From positions 1-36,968 of the forward strand of contig JAUZOX010000001.1 in NCBI GenBank assembly GCA_030706265.1: a DNA stretch of 36,968 nucleotides, written 5' to 3'. Made by a program: the position numbers and the translations under genes. The stretch comes from Bacteroidota bacterium. GTDB lineage: Bacteria > Bacteroidota > Bacteroidia > Bacteroidales > Cfx3-03. Below, piece by piece: positions 25,539 to 34,947 of this stretch (its first letter is position 1; every line of letters starts with the position of its first letter). The notes beneath the pieces are model-generated. The model did no database searches, was not told the origin of the DNA, and saw only the letters and a list, made by a program, of their open reading frames with translations.

Positions 25539-26504
25539 ATGATTTTCAACTTGGCTTTTTGTACCGGAGTATTTTGTCAGACAGCTGCCGACTCCATTTA
25601 CGTAGCCAAATACAAAGCCGACAAGCAATGCGCCATCAGCTACACTTTCGACGATGCGCATTTGGAGCATTACACGCTTGTTTTTCCAAAGTTCGAAAAA
25701 CTCGGATTTAAAGCTACATTCTGGGTTAACGGCAAAACTATTGAAGATTACGAGAAAGGGTTACCCAATCATACTCCGAGAGCATCTTGGAAAAACCTTA
25801 AAATCATGGCCGAACACGGGCACGAAATCTCGAACCACGGCTGGAGTCACAAAAATTTGGTTAACTTTCCGCTGGAAGAAGGACGTGTTGATATAGAGCG
25901 AAATGATAGCGCCATTTTGGCAAATATAGGAGAACGCCCCATAACCTACTGTTACCCCAACAACAGCAAATCTCCCGAAGCTATAAAAATGGCCTCTGCA
26001 AACCGCATAGGTACACGCACCAAACAATTCCAGGTAGGTAGCAACTCGACAACCGAAAACCTCAACTGCCTTATCGACACTTTTTTAACTAAGCGCGAGT
26101 GGGGAGTGCCCATGATTCACGGTATTACAATCGGTTACGATGCTTTTAAGTCGGATTCCATTTTTTGGAACCACCTCGACAAAGTAAAAACCTTAGAAAA
26201 TAAAATCTGGGTTGCCACCTTCCGCGATGTTGCCGCCTATACTGCCGAACAGCAAAATATTAAACTCGAAACCATTCAAAAAGGTAAAAATTGGATTATA
26301 AAACCAGTTCTTACCCTCGATAAAAAGCTTTTTAAATACCCTTTAACCATGGTTTTACAGAAAAATGGAATCCGGAAACTTTCGGTTAAGCAAGATTCTA
26401 AAAAACTGGCAGTGGAAATTCTTCCCGACAAGGCGATGTTCGATTTTGACCCAAATGGAGAGGAAATAATAATTACTACAACTGTGGGATCATTCGAACG
26501 CTGA
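25539..26504 (+). CDS. Polysaccharide deacetylase-like (CE4/NodB) protein
   Basis: 321 residues. NodB motif 1 is TFDD (D38, D39) and motif 2 is NHGWSH (H100, H104), giving the Asp-His-His metal triad. ATFWVNG (59-65) and TYCYPNN match later NodB strands. The start is ATG 25539; the frame is open back to the GH106 stop without another ATG, so the leader is only ~15 residues (ending FCQ) and is short for a signal peptide. A C-terminal beta domain (about 235-321) follows the barrel. Family members remove acetyl or N-acetyl groups, or act on unrelated esters. Its place between two rhamnosidases suggests an acetylated side chain as substrate, but this is inference. Confidence 0.85.
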   Translation: MIFNLAFCTGVFCQTAADSIYVAKYKADKQCAISYTFDDAHLEHYTLVFPKFEKLGFKATFWVNGKTIEDYEKGLPNHTPRASWKNLKIMAEHGHEISNHGWSHKNLVNFPLEEGRVDIERNDSAILANIGERPITYCYPNNSKSPEAIKMASANRIGTRTKQFQVGSNSTTENLNCLIDTFLTKREWGVPMIHGITIGYDAFKSDSIFWNHLDKVKTLENKIWVATFRDVAAYTAEQQNIKLETIQKGKNWIIKPVLTLDKKLFKYPLTMVLQKNGIRKLSVKQDSKKLAVEILPDKAMFDFDPNGEEIIITTTVGSFER

Positions 26505-26579
26505 TGTAAGAAGAAAAGTAAGGCGAAATTATATTCTGTTGCGCTCTTAAATAGTGTAAAACTTAAATTAGAAACAAAT

Positions 26580-29489
26580 ATGAGTGAAAGTACAAAAAAC
26601 CGAACTAGTTTTTGGATCTCCCTGGTGCAAAAAAACGGTATGATAAAACCCTTAATTGAAATAACAGGAATCTTTTCAATTATAGGGTTGATTGGGCGTT
26701 TTTTCAATAATGCTTATTTCGACTGGCTGCGCTGTTGCTGTATAACAATGCTTTGTTTTTATTGTGTAACAGCATTAGCTGGTTCACCACAGGCTCCGAG
26801 CGATACAAAAATCATAGACAACTTTTCCTCCTTAGGTATCGACCAGCCACAGCCCAGGTTTGCATGGATATTACATGATAAAGAACGCGGGCAAATTCAA
26901 ACAGCCTATCAGGTAATGGTGGTGACAAAGACAGACAATTTCGAAAATTCGAATAACGTGGTCTGGAATAGCGGTAAGCAGCTTTCAAATGAACAGTATG
27001 GCATTGTTTACAGCGGCAAACCCTTGCTTTCAACTACCCGATACTTGTGGAAAGTGAGAACATGGAATAAAGACAATGTGGCATCGCCCTGGAGCACTCC
27101 TGTTAGTTTTGTAACCGGCTTTTTACGTCCAGGTGATTGGGCAGCAAACACACAATGGATTCGTCTTCCGAAAGCGATAAGTAAAGAAGTTAATCCCTTG
27201 CCGATGTTCAGAAAGGAATTTACTGTAAGTAAAAAGGTGAGCAGTGCCTGGCTGTATATCAGCGGGCTGGGTCAGTTTAACAGTTTCCTCAATGGCGCGA
27301 AAATCGGTGACAACGTGATTGATCCAGCCTGGACAGAATATAGTAAAACGGTGAATTATGTGACTTTTGACCTGACCTCAAAACTCAGGACAGGAAAAAA
27401 CGCGATAGGTGTAATGTTAGGCAATGGTTTATTCGCGCGTAAAGCCATGCGTGATTTCGGCCCTTTGGTCATGATTGCTCAGCTCCATATTAACTTCGCC
27501 GACGGTACATCAACCGACATTGTTTCAGATAACACCTGGAAAGCAAGGGAGAGCCCTTTTACATTAACTACCTTCGACGCCACGGAGCACTATGATGCCC
27601 GATTGGCGGTAGAGGGCTGGGATTCACCGGGTCTTGACGATCGGGAATGGGAGAACGCCGTGGTCGCTAAAGCTCCTGAGGGGAAGCTTATCGCTCAAAG
27701 TTCACCTCCTGTTACCGCCCGCAAAACGTTTGAACCCGTTAAGATAAGTACGCCGGCTCCCGGGATTTTGGTTTACGACTTCGGCCAGAATATGAGCGGA
27801 ACATTCGATGTTGTTTTGCGCGGGCAGCGAGGAGCCGTGGTCACCATCTTTCCCGGTGAGGCGACCACCGCCGATGGACGCATTATTCAGGGCCGCACAT
27901 CCGGCTGTTTATATACATTGAACGGTAAGGGAGACGAGCATTGGCGACTAAGTTTTTCAAGCATCGGCTTTAGATACCTTGAATTCAGAGACGTGGCTAC
28001 CGAAACCTCAGCAAGCACCCTGCCAGTGGTGGGTAAGGTTAACGCACAATTTGTGTATACCGCCTCCCGTGAAACAGGCTCATTCCGTGCATCAGACCCG
28101 CGGTATAACCAGATTTTTGACATGGTGTTAAACGGTCTTCGGAGTAATATGATCAGCATTCATACCGACGGACCTAATTATGAAAGGCTTGGATGGCAGG
28201 AGGTAGTATATACGATTTTCCCCGGCTCATCCTATTATTTTGATCTTCATAACCTGTACTCTAAAATTGTAGAGGATGTGAAAAGCGCACAGCGTGTGTC
28301 AGGCATGAGTCCGAGTATTGCGCCCAATTACTGGTCAACAGAAAATACACCATCCCGCGGTGTTTTTGATGATTCACCCGCATGGGGCGCATCGATGATC
28401 GCATTGCCGTGGCAGCTATACCAGGTTTACGGAGACAGCAGCGTTTTAAGGAATGCTCTGCCTAATATGAAAAAATACCTGGCCTATCTGAAAACGAAAG
28501 AAACTCCGGCAGGTGTGGTCAGTTACGGACTGGGCGACTGGATGGCTCCTGGGGGTACTTCAGTACCCAATGTAGAAGGAGCTATATACGTGATGGATAC
28601 TAAAATTATGTATGAGGCAACGAAACTGTTTAAAACACAGGATGCTAGTTATTTTAAGGATGAATATGAGCGTGTCAGGGCGGCTTATAACCTTAAATAT
28701 TATGATAAGGATAAGAAAACGTATCTTCCTGCCTCTCAGGCTAATTTGTCTATGCCTTTAGCCTTCGGAATCGTGTCGGAGGCTGACCGCAAGGCCGTTA
28801 TGGAGCAGCTGGTGAAAGTTATAGGGAATCCTGTAGCAATTGTTGATTCATCGAGGGGTTCAAAGCCCGGACAATTCGGACCTGTTTTACCTGATCATAT
28901 TACCACAGGAGACATCGGGACAACTTACCTTTGGCGGACACTGGGTGATGCCGGACAAGCGGATCTGGTTCAGAAGATGATCATGCAGGAGGAGAGGCCA
29001 AGTTACTGGAGTATGGTTAAATATGGATTTACAACTCTTCCGGAGAATTGGAACTATCCCAAAACGCGCAGTAACAATCATGATATGTACGCAGGTATTT
29101 TTGAATGGTTTTTCAGGTCGCTGGGCGGTATCTCTGCGGTAAAGCCAGGATATGAAGAGTTTGCGTTAAAAGCTGTTTACCCGAAAGGGCTTGACAGTGT
29201 TAACATCACTTCAGGAACAATTAGGGGACTGATCCGCTCTTCCTGGACAAATAAAAACGGTCGCATGAGCTGGAAAGTCACTGTACCCGTAAATTCAAAA
29301 GCAATCCTTTACATCCCGTATGCTACTGACAGGACTATCACAGAAGGAGGAAAAAAAATCTGGGCAAAGGACAATGTTTCAGGAAATGTGAACGGCATTA
29401 AATGGAAAGGATCAGAGACCGATGTCGATTCGGGAAAACAGTATATCGTTTGGACGGTCGGCTCTGGCAACTATGAATTTATATGGTAG
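26580..29489 (+). CDS. GH78 alpha-L-rhamnosidase
   Basis: 969 residues. The start is uncertain: the first 45 residues are odd, with ATG options at residue 1 and residue 21, and the secretion-like hydrophobic segment is at about 50-68 (WLRCCCITMLCFYCVTALAGS). After it come the N-terminal fibronectin-like domain (about 76-180), the Bac_rhamnosid_N lectin-like domain (about 205-370), a beta-sandwich (about 385-500), the (alpha/alpha)6 catalytic barrel and a C-terminal sandwich. The acid motif is D530-G-P-N-Y-E535-R-L-G-W with E541, corresponding to the DxPxRExxGW consensus of the family. It should cleave terminal rhamnose. It pairs with the GH106 enzyme, giving two mechanistically similar but unrelated rhamnosidases in one locus. 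Confidence 0.94.
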   Translation: MSESTKNRTSFWISLVQKNGMIKPLIEITGIFSIIGLIGRFFNNAYFDWLRCCCITMLCFYCVTALAGSPQAPSDTKIIDNFSSLGIDQPQPRFAWILHDKERGQIQTAYQVMVVTKTDNFENSNNVVWNSGKQLSNEQYGIVYSGKPLLSTTRYLWKVRTWNKDNVASPWSTPVSFVTGFLRPGDWAANTQWIRLPKAISKEVNPLPMFRKEFTVSKKVSSAWLYISGLGQFNSFLNGAKIGDNVIDPAWTEYSKTVNYVTFDLTSKLRTGKNAIGVMLGNGLFARKAMRDFGPLVMIAQLHINFADGTSTDIVSDNTWKARESPFTLTTFDATEHYDARLAVEGWDSPGLDDREWENAVVAKAPEGKLIAQSSPPVTARKTFEPVKISTPAPGILVYDFGQNMSGTFDVVLRGQRGAVVTIFPGEATTADGRIIQGRTSGCLYTLNGKGDEHWRLSFSSIGFRYLEFRDVATETSASTLPVVGKVNAQFVYTASRETGSFRASDPRYNQIFDMVLNGLRSNMISIHTDGPNYERLGWQEVVYTIFPGSSYYFDLHNLYSKIVEDVKSAQRVSGMSPSIAPNYWSTENTPSRGVFDDSPAWGASMIALPWQLYQVYGDSSVLRNALPNMKKYLAYLKTKETPAGVVSYGLGDWMAPGGTSVPNVEGAIYVMDTKIMYEATKLFKTQDASYFKDEYERVRAAYNLKYYDKDKKTYLPASQANLSMPLAFGIVSEADRKAVMEQLVKVIGNPVAIVDSSRGSKPGQFGPVLPDHITTGDIGTTYLWRTLGDAGQADLVQKMIMQEERPSYWSMVKYGFTTLPENWNYPKTRSNNHDMYAGIFEWFFRSLGGISAVKPGYEEFALKAVYPKGLDSVNITSGTIRGLIRSSWTNKNGRMSWKVTVPVNSKAILYIPYATDRTITEGGKKIWAKDNVSGNVNGIKWKGSETDVDSGKQYIVWTVGSGNYEFIW

Positions 29490-29619
29490 TCGGCAGGTAG
29501 GGACTCAGATTTTCGAAAGGTTAATAACAACACTCATTTTACCTTTCTTTGCCCTTGGTTCTTGCATGTTTGGTTTAAAAACAGAACTTCGATTAAGTTT
29601 AACTATTACAAGTACAATT

Positions 29620-30912
29620 ATGACTAGAATTTTATTCGTTAAAAACATGTGGAAGTGCATTATGTTTATGATGCTTGTCCCGGTATTTGCTAATGCATCT
29701 GTCTGTTATGAAGGGCCGTCAGGCAAACACGATTCAATTGAACAAAGTGGTACAGAAAATCAAAAAACCAGGAATGGTGTACCGGATAGCCTTGCGAAGT
29801 TTAGTCTGGTCAGCAGTTCTCATATGGGTGTTGCTGCTGACTATACAAAACCCTTACAACTTACATTTAATCAGGATGTTGATGAAAATAAGCTTAAAAA
29901 CATTATAATTACCAAGGGTGGAGCAGATCGCGAGCCAATAGGAGCCGATACCAAAATACTTTCTGGTAAGTGGGTACTGTCAAGCACTCCCAGAAAAATT
30001 GTTTTCAAACCAGCCCAAAAATTCAAGCCTGGAATGTTTGTCTCGATAACTATTCCTGAAACGTTTAAAAGTTTGTCAGGGGTGGGTTTTACGGGAGGGA
30101 AAGATCTGATCAGCTTCATCATGGATAATGGGGAGAAGAAGGGTCAACGTACAACCAAGATAGACACTTTAAAAGTAGTGGATAATAACCTCATTCCATT
30201 AATGATCAGTGTGCCTAATACTGCCGAGAAGCACCCGGTTATGATATTTATACACGGTGGTGGCTGGTCGGGAGGCAAACCAGCCTTGTCATCTGCTTCA
30301 TTGCCTTCTGGACATACTGCAAGTTATCTTTGCGATAAATTGGGTGTAGCGGTGGTAGGTGTTGGCTATAGATGCACTGGTTCCAATGGCAGCTTTGCCA
30401 AGGCCAAGGCCGATATAGAAGACGCGGTAAAATACGTTAAAAAACATGCGGCTGAGTATAATCTGGACCTTAGCAGACTAGGTATTTGCGGCGAATCTGC
30501 TGGTTCTCCGCTGTCCGCCATTATTGCCCAACAGGATAAGGACATCAAATATTACATTGGATGGAATGGTATTTACGATTTTGTAAATGATAATGATGGG
30601 GAGTTTGGTCAGGGGAATGGTTACGGACAGGAGGAGCCATCTGCCGAGGCAAATTCGGCGTTGTTTCACATCCGGCGACCGTCACCTCCAATCACCCTGT
30701 TGATACACGGAACAAATGACTTGACAATTAATTATCGTCAGAGTGTTGCGTTTGACAAGGCCATTAAAGACGCGGGTGGATATTCCAAACTTATCCTGTT
30801 CGAAGGCCAGCCACATTGGTCATATTATGCTCCACGCGGAAAATATGAACTGTCAACCCTTTATCAGATCAAAGACTTTTTAATAAAAAAGATGGATTTA
30901 AAGGTGAAATAG
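29620..30912 (+). CDS. Alpha/beta hydrolase esterase with N-terminal Ig-like domain
   Basis: 430 residues from ATG 29620. An in-frame start at 29422 exists but would overlap GH78 by 68 bp and add no sensible signal peptide. A signal peptide lies at about 8-26. Residues 60-170 resemble a bacterial Ig-like (SbsA/Big_5) domain (KPLQLTFNQDVDENKLKN ... PGMFVSITIPE). The hydrolase carries HGGGW (212-216), GYRCTG and the nucleophile S293 in CGESAG, with HGTND and GQPHWSY supplying the likely Asp and His. This is the fold-3 carboxylesterase pattern. It is the last of the locus's hydrolase-type esterases. The substrate is unassigned. Confidence 0.87.
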   Translation: MTRILFVKNMWKCIMFMMLVPVFANASVCYEGPSGKHDSIEQSGTENQKTRNGVPDSLAKFSLVSSSHMGVAADYTKPLQLTFNQDVDENKLKNIIITKGGADREPIGADTKILSGKWVLSSTPRKIVFKPAQKFKPGMFVSITIPETFKSLSGVGFTGGKDLISFIMDNGEKKGQRTTKIDTLKVVDNNLIPLMISVPNTAEKHPVMIFIHGGGWSGGKPALSSASLPSGHTASYLCDKLGVAVVGVGYRCTGSNGSFAKAKADIEDAVKYVKKHAAEYNLDLSRLGICGESAGSPLSAIIAQQDKDIKYYIGWNGIYDFVNDNDGEFGQGNGYGQEEPSAEANSALFHIRRPSPPITLLIHGTNDLTINYRQSVAFDKAIKDAGGYSKLILFEGQPHWSYYAPRGKYELSTLYQIKDFLIKKMDLKVK

Positions 30913-31038
30913 CTGTGGCTATGCTTCATTCAGTAGGTGAAAGTAAGTGATCCTCGTTGAAGCCACTGCTTAGTTAGCCAGTGAATTAAAAACTAAAAAG
31001 CAAAAGTTATAAAAACAAGCAACATAAAGAATAAAGAG

Positions 31039-33432
31039 ATGATGAAAAAACATTTATTGAAAAACGGGTTCTTAATAACCTTCTTTCTACTGTTATCACT
31101 ATTAGTATACTCACAGGATAACCCAAGAGTAAAGGAAAATTTTGACTTCGACTGGAAGTTTAAATTAGGCGATGTAAAAGAATCAATTTCTCAGGGCTAT
31201 AACGATGCTCTTTGGGAGGACGTACAACTTCCACATGATTGGAGCATTAAGCAAACGGCATCGAAGCCAAAGCCCGGCAGCAGCTGGATGGTCGCCAGTA
31301 TGGGTTACCTGCCGGGAGGCATTGGCTGGTATCGTAAAACCTTCACGGTTCCCCAATCGTATAAAGACAAAAAAGTCGTGATTCAGTTTGGCGGTGTTTA
31401 TCTTCAAAGCGATGTATATATCAATGGCAAACATTTAGGGTTTCACCCTTACGGTTATACCACATTCGAGTATGACCTGAGCCCCTACCTCAACTTAGGA
31501 GGGGAGAATACCATCGCCGTGCGGGTCGATCACAGTAACTGCCCTACTTCACGTTGGTATTCAGGTTCGGGGATTTACAGGCATGTATGGCTGGAGGTGA
31601 CCAATCCGGTGCATGTAGCTACCTGGGGAACATATATCACAACCCCCGAGATTTCAGAAAAGGAATCGAAAGTCAACATCGCCACCACCATTGAAAATGA
31701 TACTCAAAATCCGGTAGAAGTTTTGGTACAAAACCAGATCGTTGATAAACAGGGGATGAAAATTGCCATGGGAAAGTCAAAGTTTCAGCTTGATAAATCA
31801 GGAAAGAAAATCCTTCCGCAGTCCTTGGTTCTCCCGAAACCTCACCGGTGGTCAACCGATGATCCGTACCTTTACACTATGGAAACAACAGTGATCGTTA
31901 AGGGTAAAACTGTTGATCAATATAAAACGCCTTTTGGAGTTCGGGAAATACGGTTTGATGCGGATAAAGGCTTTTTTCTCAATGGAAAGAACATGAAAAT
32001 GCAGGGGATGTGCCTCCACCAGGATGCCGGTTCTTTGGGTACTGCAGTTCCCGACCGATCCTTCTTGCGCAGGCTTCAGATTCTCAAAGAATATGGCGTC
32101 AATGCTATCCGCTGCTCACACAATCCACCTGCATCGGAGTTTCTGGACATGTGCGACAGCTTGGGCTTTCTGGTCATCGACGAAGCATTTGATAAGTGGA
32201 AAGGCATGTATTACAGCCAATATTTTGATGACTGGTGGCAGCGTGATTTGGATGCGATGGTTCTCCGCGACCGGAATCACCCGTCTGTGGTTCTTTGGAG
32301 TATTGGAAATGAGACAGGTGAGCAACGTGATAAAACCGAAGTAGGGGGTAAACGCGCCCTTATGCTGAAGGATTATGTTCATAAACTTGACCCCACCCGT
32401 TTGGTGACCGCTGCACTTCAGCCCGATAAATCGAGAAGTTACAACTCAAACGGATTTGCGCAGGCGCTCGACGTTGTTGGGTACAACTATCAGGAACCCT
32501 GGCTGAAAGATGAACATAAAAAATATCCGGACCGCATCATTTACGTATCCGAGGCTTACCCGTATTACCGGGGGAAGGGCCCTGAATACAAAGCGTTTTA
32601 CCCGGTAAACCCTTGGTACGACGTAGCCGATAACGATTTTGTTTTCGGCCAGTTTATTTGGGCAGGTGTGGATTATTTGGGAGAAAGCAGCGGATGGCCC
32701 AGCACTGGTTGGGTGACTTCGCCATTCAATGTCTGTATGTTTGAAAAACCAGCTGCGGCATTCAACCGGGCGGTCTGGAATTCTGAGCCAATGGTACGGA
32801 TCGCGGTTGCCGATCAATCGTTGAATATCGATCCCGGCAAGCCGCACTGGGATTGGCCATTTCTGGCAGATCACTGGAATTTTCCCCAGTACGAAGGGCA
32901 CGTAATCCATGTGGTAACCACGACAAACTGTGACAGTGTCTCGCTGATTCTGAATAATAGATCCTTGGGCACCCAAAACACAGCGGAGTATGCAAACAAC
33001 ACAATCGATTGGTATGTCCCGTACACAGAAGGCACCATTGTCGCCAAAGGGTATCGGGGCGGTCAAGAGGCTTCAACCTATGAACTGAAGACAGCCGGTA
33101 TGCCAGCGCAAATTCAGCTGTCAGCAGATCGCCTGCAGATTGAGTCCGACGGACAGGACCTTTCGCATATTACCATTAAATTGATAGATGAGCATGGCAT
33201 GTTGGTTCAAAATGCGGACCAGAAAATTACCGTAGAGGTAACCGGCAACGGCAGGTTGCTGGGGCTGGACAATGGAGACCTGAGAAGGAGTTCCTTTACA
33301 GGCGACTCCATTGCAACCTATTTTGGTAAAGTACTTACAATTGTACAATCTATTCGTAAACAAGGAGCAATAAATGTAAAAGTTACTGCAGATGGTTTAC
33401 CTGAAGCAACTTTGACGATATTGGGAAAATAG
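31039..33432 (+). CDS. GH2 beta-galactosidase
   Basis: 797 residues (a second ATG follows directly) with a signal peptide to about residue 25. The GH2 order is complete: sugar-binding jelly roll (about 30-190, with LPHDWSI, GVYLQSDVYING and RWYSGSGIYRHVWLEV), Ig-like domain (195-305), TIM barrel (about 305-600), then two C-terminal domains including a DUF4982-like and an Ig-like tail. The acid/base is E425 in WSIGNE, and the nucleophile is probably E505 in YVSEAYP. CSHNPP (359-364) is the conserved binding loop. It most likely trims beta-galactosides released by the GH53 enzyme. The atypical SEAYP nucleophile motif leaves other beta-hexosides open. It is the last PUL gene. Confidence 0.92.
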   Translation: MMKKHLLKNGFLITFFLLLSLLVYSQDNPRVKENFDFDWKFKLGDVKESISQGYNDALWEDVQLPHDWSIKQTASKPKPGSSWMVASMGYLPGGIGWYRKTFTVPQSYKDKKVVIQFGGVYLQSDVYINGKHLGFHPYGYTTFEYDLSPYLNLGGENTIAVRVDHSNCPTSRWYSGSGIYRHVWLEVTNPVHVATWGTYITTPEISEKESKVNIATTIENDTQNPVEVLVQNQIVDKQGMKIAMGKSKFQLDKSGKKILPQSLVLPKPHRWSTDDPYLYTMETTVIVKGKTVDQYKTPFGVREIRFDADKGFFLNGKNMKMQGMCLHQDAGSLGTAVPDRSFLRRLQILKEYGVNAIRCSHNPPASEFLDMCDSLGFLVIDEAFDKWKGMYYSQYFDDWWQRDLDAMVLRDRNHPSVVLWSIGNETGEQRDKTEVGGKRALMLKDYVHKLDPTRLVTAALQPDKSRSYNSNGFAQALDVVGYNYQEPWLKDEHKKYPDRIIYVSEAYPYYRGKGPEYKAFYPVNPWYDVADNDFVFGQFIWAGVDYLGESSGWPSTGWVTSPFNVCMFEKPAAAFNRAVWNSEPMVRIAVADQSLNIDPGKPHWDWPFLADHWNFPQYEGHVIHVVTTTNCDSVSLILNNRSLGTQNTAEYANNTIDWYVPYTEGTIVAKGYRGGQEASTYELKTAGMPAQIQLSADRLQIESDGQDLSHITIKLIDEHGMLVQNADQKITVEVTGNGRLLGLDNGDLRRSSFTGDSIATYFGKVLTIVQSIRKQGAINVKVTADGLPEATLTILGK

Positions 33433-33536
33433 TACTATTTTTCAAGGCTTGAAACTAAATAAGTAATGAGAATGAAATAATGTCGCATAATTTGGTTTAA
33501 AATTCTGACTCACCCACTGCATGAAATGGGCAACAT

Positions 33537-34060
33537 TCAAGTCTCTAATGCAACTTTGGTTAATTGGTTAAAGATATATAAAGGGGATCGATATCCCAAT
33601 CGTTTTTTGGGTCTGTTATTGAGTTTGTCCTCCACCCACTGCACCTGCTGATCCGAGACTCTGTCAAAGTCTGTTTTCTTAGGGAAAATACTGCCTTATC
33701 AGCCTGTTTGTGTTCTCGTTAGCGCCTCTTTCCCAGCTGTGATAAGGGCGGGCGAAGAAGAAATCGATGTTCAGGCATTCTCTGATCATTTCGTGTTTGG
33801 CAAATTCTTTTCCATTGTCGGAAGTGATGGTATGCAGGAAGTTCCTGTAATCGTATAGCAAATTGATGGTTGCCATGGCCATCCCTTTTGCTTCTTTGGA
33901 GGCCACTTTCTTGATCTTCACCAACCCTGATCTGAGGTCATTGGTGGTTCCATGGCTCCTTTATGATCCTTGCCGATAATGGTGTCCAGCTCAAAGTCTC
34001 CCACCCGGTTTTCTCTTCCACGATCAGAGGTCTTTGGGATATGTCCACCCTATTCAGAAT
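33537..34060 (-). pseudogene. IS30-family transposase, 3' part, several frameshifts
   Basis: The minus strand reads RVDISQRPLIVEEKT, then after a frameshift VGDFELDTIIGKDHKGAM. A second shift leads to TTNDLRSGLVKIKKVASKEAKG and ITSDNGKEFAKHE ... YHSWERGANENTNRLIRQYFP. A third shift, at CCC near 33681, leads to KKTDFDRVSDQQVQWVEDKLNNRPKKRLGY ... and a TGA at 33537. These are classic IS30 DDE motifs. The N-terminal DNA-binding half is missing, cut at about 34055 where IS3-like sequence begins. It is clearly non-functional. Confidence 0.85.
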
Positions 34061-34079
34061 TGGGTGGTCTAAAAAATCT

Positions 34080-34115
34080 CGACAGAAAAATTGCTTACAT
34101 TTAAATTTTCTGTCG
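34080..34115. repeat. Inverted repeat at IS3 fragment edge
   Basis: CGACAGAAAA (34080-34089) and TTTTCTGTCG (34106-34115) are perfectly complementary around a 16-base loop, just ahead of the IS3 orfA fragment. It probably belongs to that element's terminal region. Confidence 0.55.
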
Positions 34116-34236
34116 TAGGAAAAGATCAAGAAGAGTATTTAGTGGAGAGTTCAAGGCCAAAGTAGCCATTGAAGCGGTAAAAGAGGAAAAGACGATTTCC
34201 GAACTGGCTCAGATTTATCAGGTACATCCCATCTGA
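34108..34236 (+). pseudogene. IS3-family OrfA N-terminal fragment
   Basis: A 40-codon open stretch reads GEFKAKVAIEAVKEEKTISELAQIYQVHP, the helix-turn-helix start of IS3-family OrfA proteins. It is cut off after HP, where the next IS fragment begins. No OrfB is present. Confidence 0.75.
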
Positions 34237-34277
34237 TAACCTCCTGTTTTCGTCAATGGGACACCCAAAAGATATTT

Positions 34278-34566
34278 TTATTTCATAATTATATCAAAAA
34301 GCTCCTGTTGTTCTCTGTCCATCTTTAGTTTTTGATTTTTTGTTTCCTTGGTGTGTGGGAGCTGATATCTGATTTGATACATATTGTGTGTTATTTCCTG
34401 AGCCCTTTTCAGACTTAATCCGGATTTCCGGGATTTAAGCAAGCGTTCCAATTCGAGCATAATTGTATATGCAGTGAAGCAAATGCAAATATGTGCCTTG
34501 ATCCTATTGTATAAACGATGGTAAATTGGACGTACCCGAAGATCGGTTTTGTTCATACGGAATGCC
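34278..34566 (-). pseudogene. IS1634-family transposase, C-terminal fragment
   Basis: The minus strand reads AFRMNKTDLRVRPIYHRLYNRIKAHICICFTAYTIMLELERLL to a stop near 34278. This is the region after the third catalytic acidic residue in IS1634 transposases. The fragment begins exactly at the edge of the 20-bp palindrome at 34567-34586; everything N-terminal is absent. The 3' edge (CCTGTTTTCGTCAATGGGAC near 34242) looks like an IS terminus. Confidence 0.8.
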
Positions 34567-34586
34567 TTATGTAAAGCTTTACATAA
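34567..34586. repeat. Perfect 20-bp palindrome between two transposase fragments
   Basis: TTATGTAAAGCTTTACATAA, two head-to-head copies of the decamer that builds the 418-bp element at 14119-14536. To its left a minus-strand IS1634 fragment starts; to its right a plus-strand IS4 fragment starts. It codes for LCKALHK on both strands, fusing in frame to both fragments. Confidence 0.9.
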
Positions 34587-34860
34587 AACATATAAACAGC
34601 TCAAGCAGAATTTTCCTCTCAAATACTTTCTGGGAGACAATGATAATGCAATAAAAATTCAAATCTATTGTGCTTTGATTGCCAATTTACTAATGACAGT
34701 CATTCAAAAAATGCTCAAAAGAAGTTGGGCCTTCTCAAATCTTGTAAGTTTTTGCAAAATACACCTGTTCAATTACATTCATTTGATCAACTTTCTTGAA
34801 AATCCAGATAAAGACTGGCTTAAAACAATACAAATAGAACAACAATTGCAACTGTTCTAA
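34587..34860 (+). pseudogene. IS4-family transposase, C-terminal fragment
   Basis: The frame reads YKQLKQNFPLKYFLGDNDNAIKIQIYCALIANLLMTVIQ ... FLENPDKDW to a stop at 34860. It aligns without gaps to the fragment at 14094 downward (KWIKQHLKIKSFWGTSQNAV). It is a different IS4 member from the one at 13820-15542. The N-terminal three quarters of the protein are missing. Confidence 0.82.
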
Positions 34861-34947
34861 AGTGACTAACTATTTAAAAAATGAGAAATCATAAAAACAC
34901 ATATTCTAATTCAATTAGTTATGAGTTGAAAAATGAGTTTTGTATTT

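Noticed and set aside
29422..29619. N-terminal extension of the Ig-linked esterase overlapping GH78
   Set aside because: The extension overlaps the GH78 3' end and gives no sensible leader; ATG 29620 gives a clean signal peptide.
32446..33066. Long minus-strand frames over the GH2 gene
   Set aside because: Antisense shadows of a strongly conserved plus-strand enzyme.
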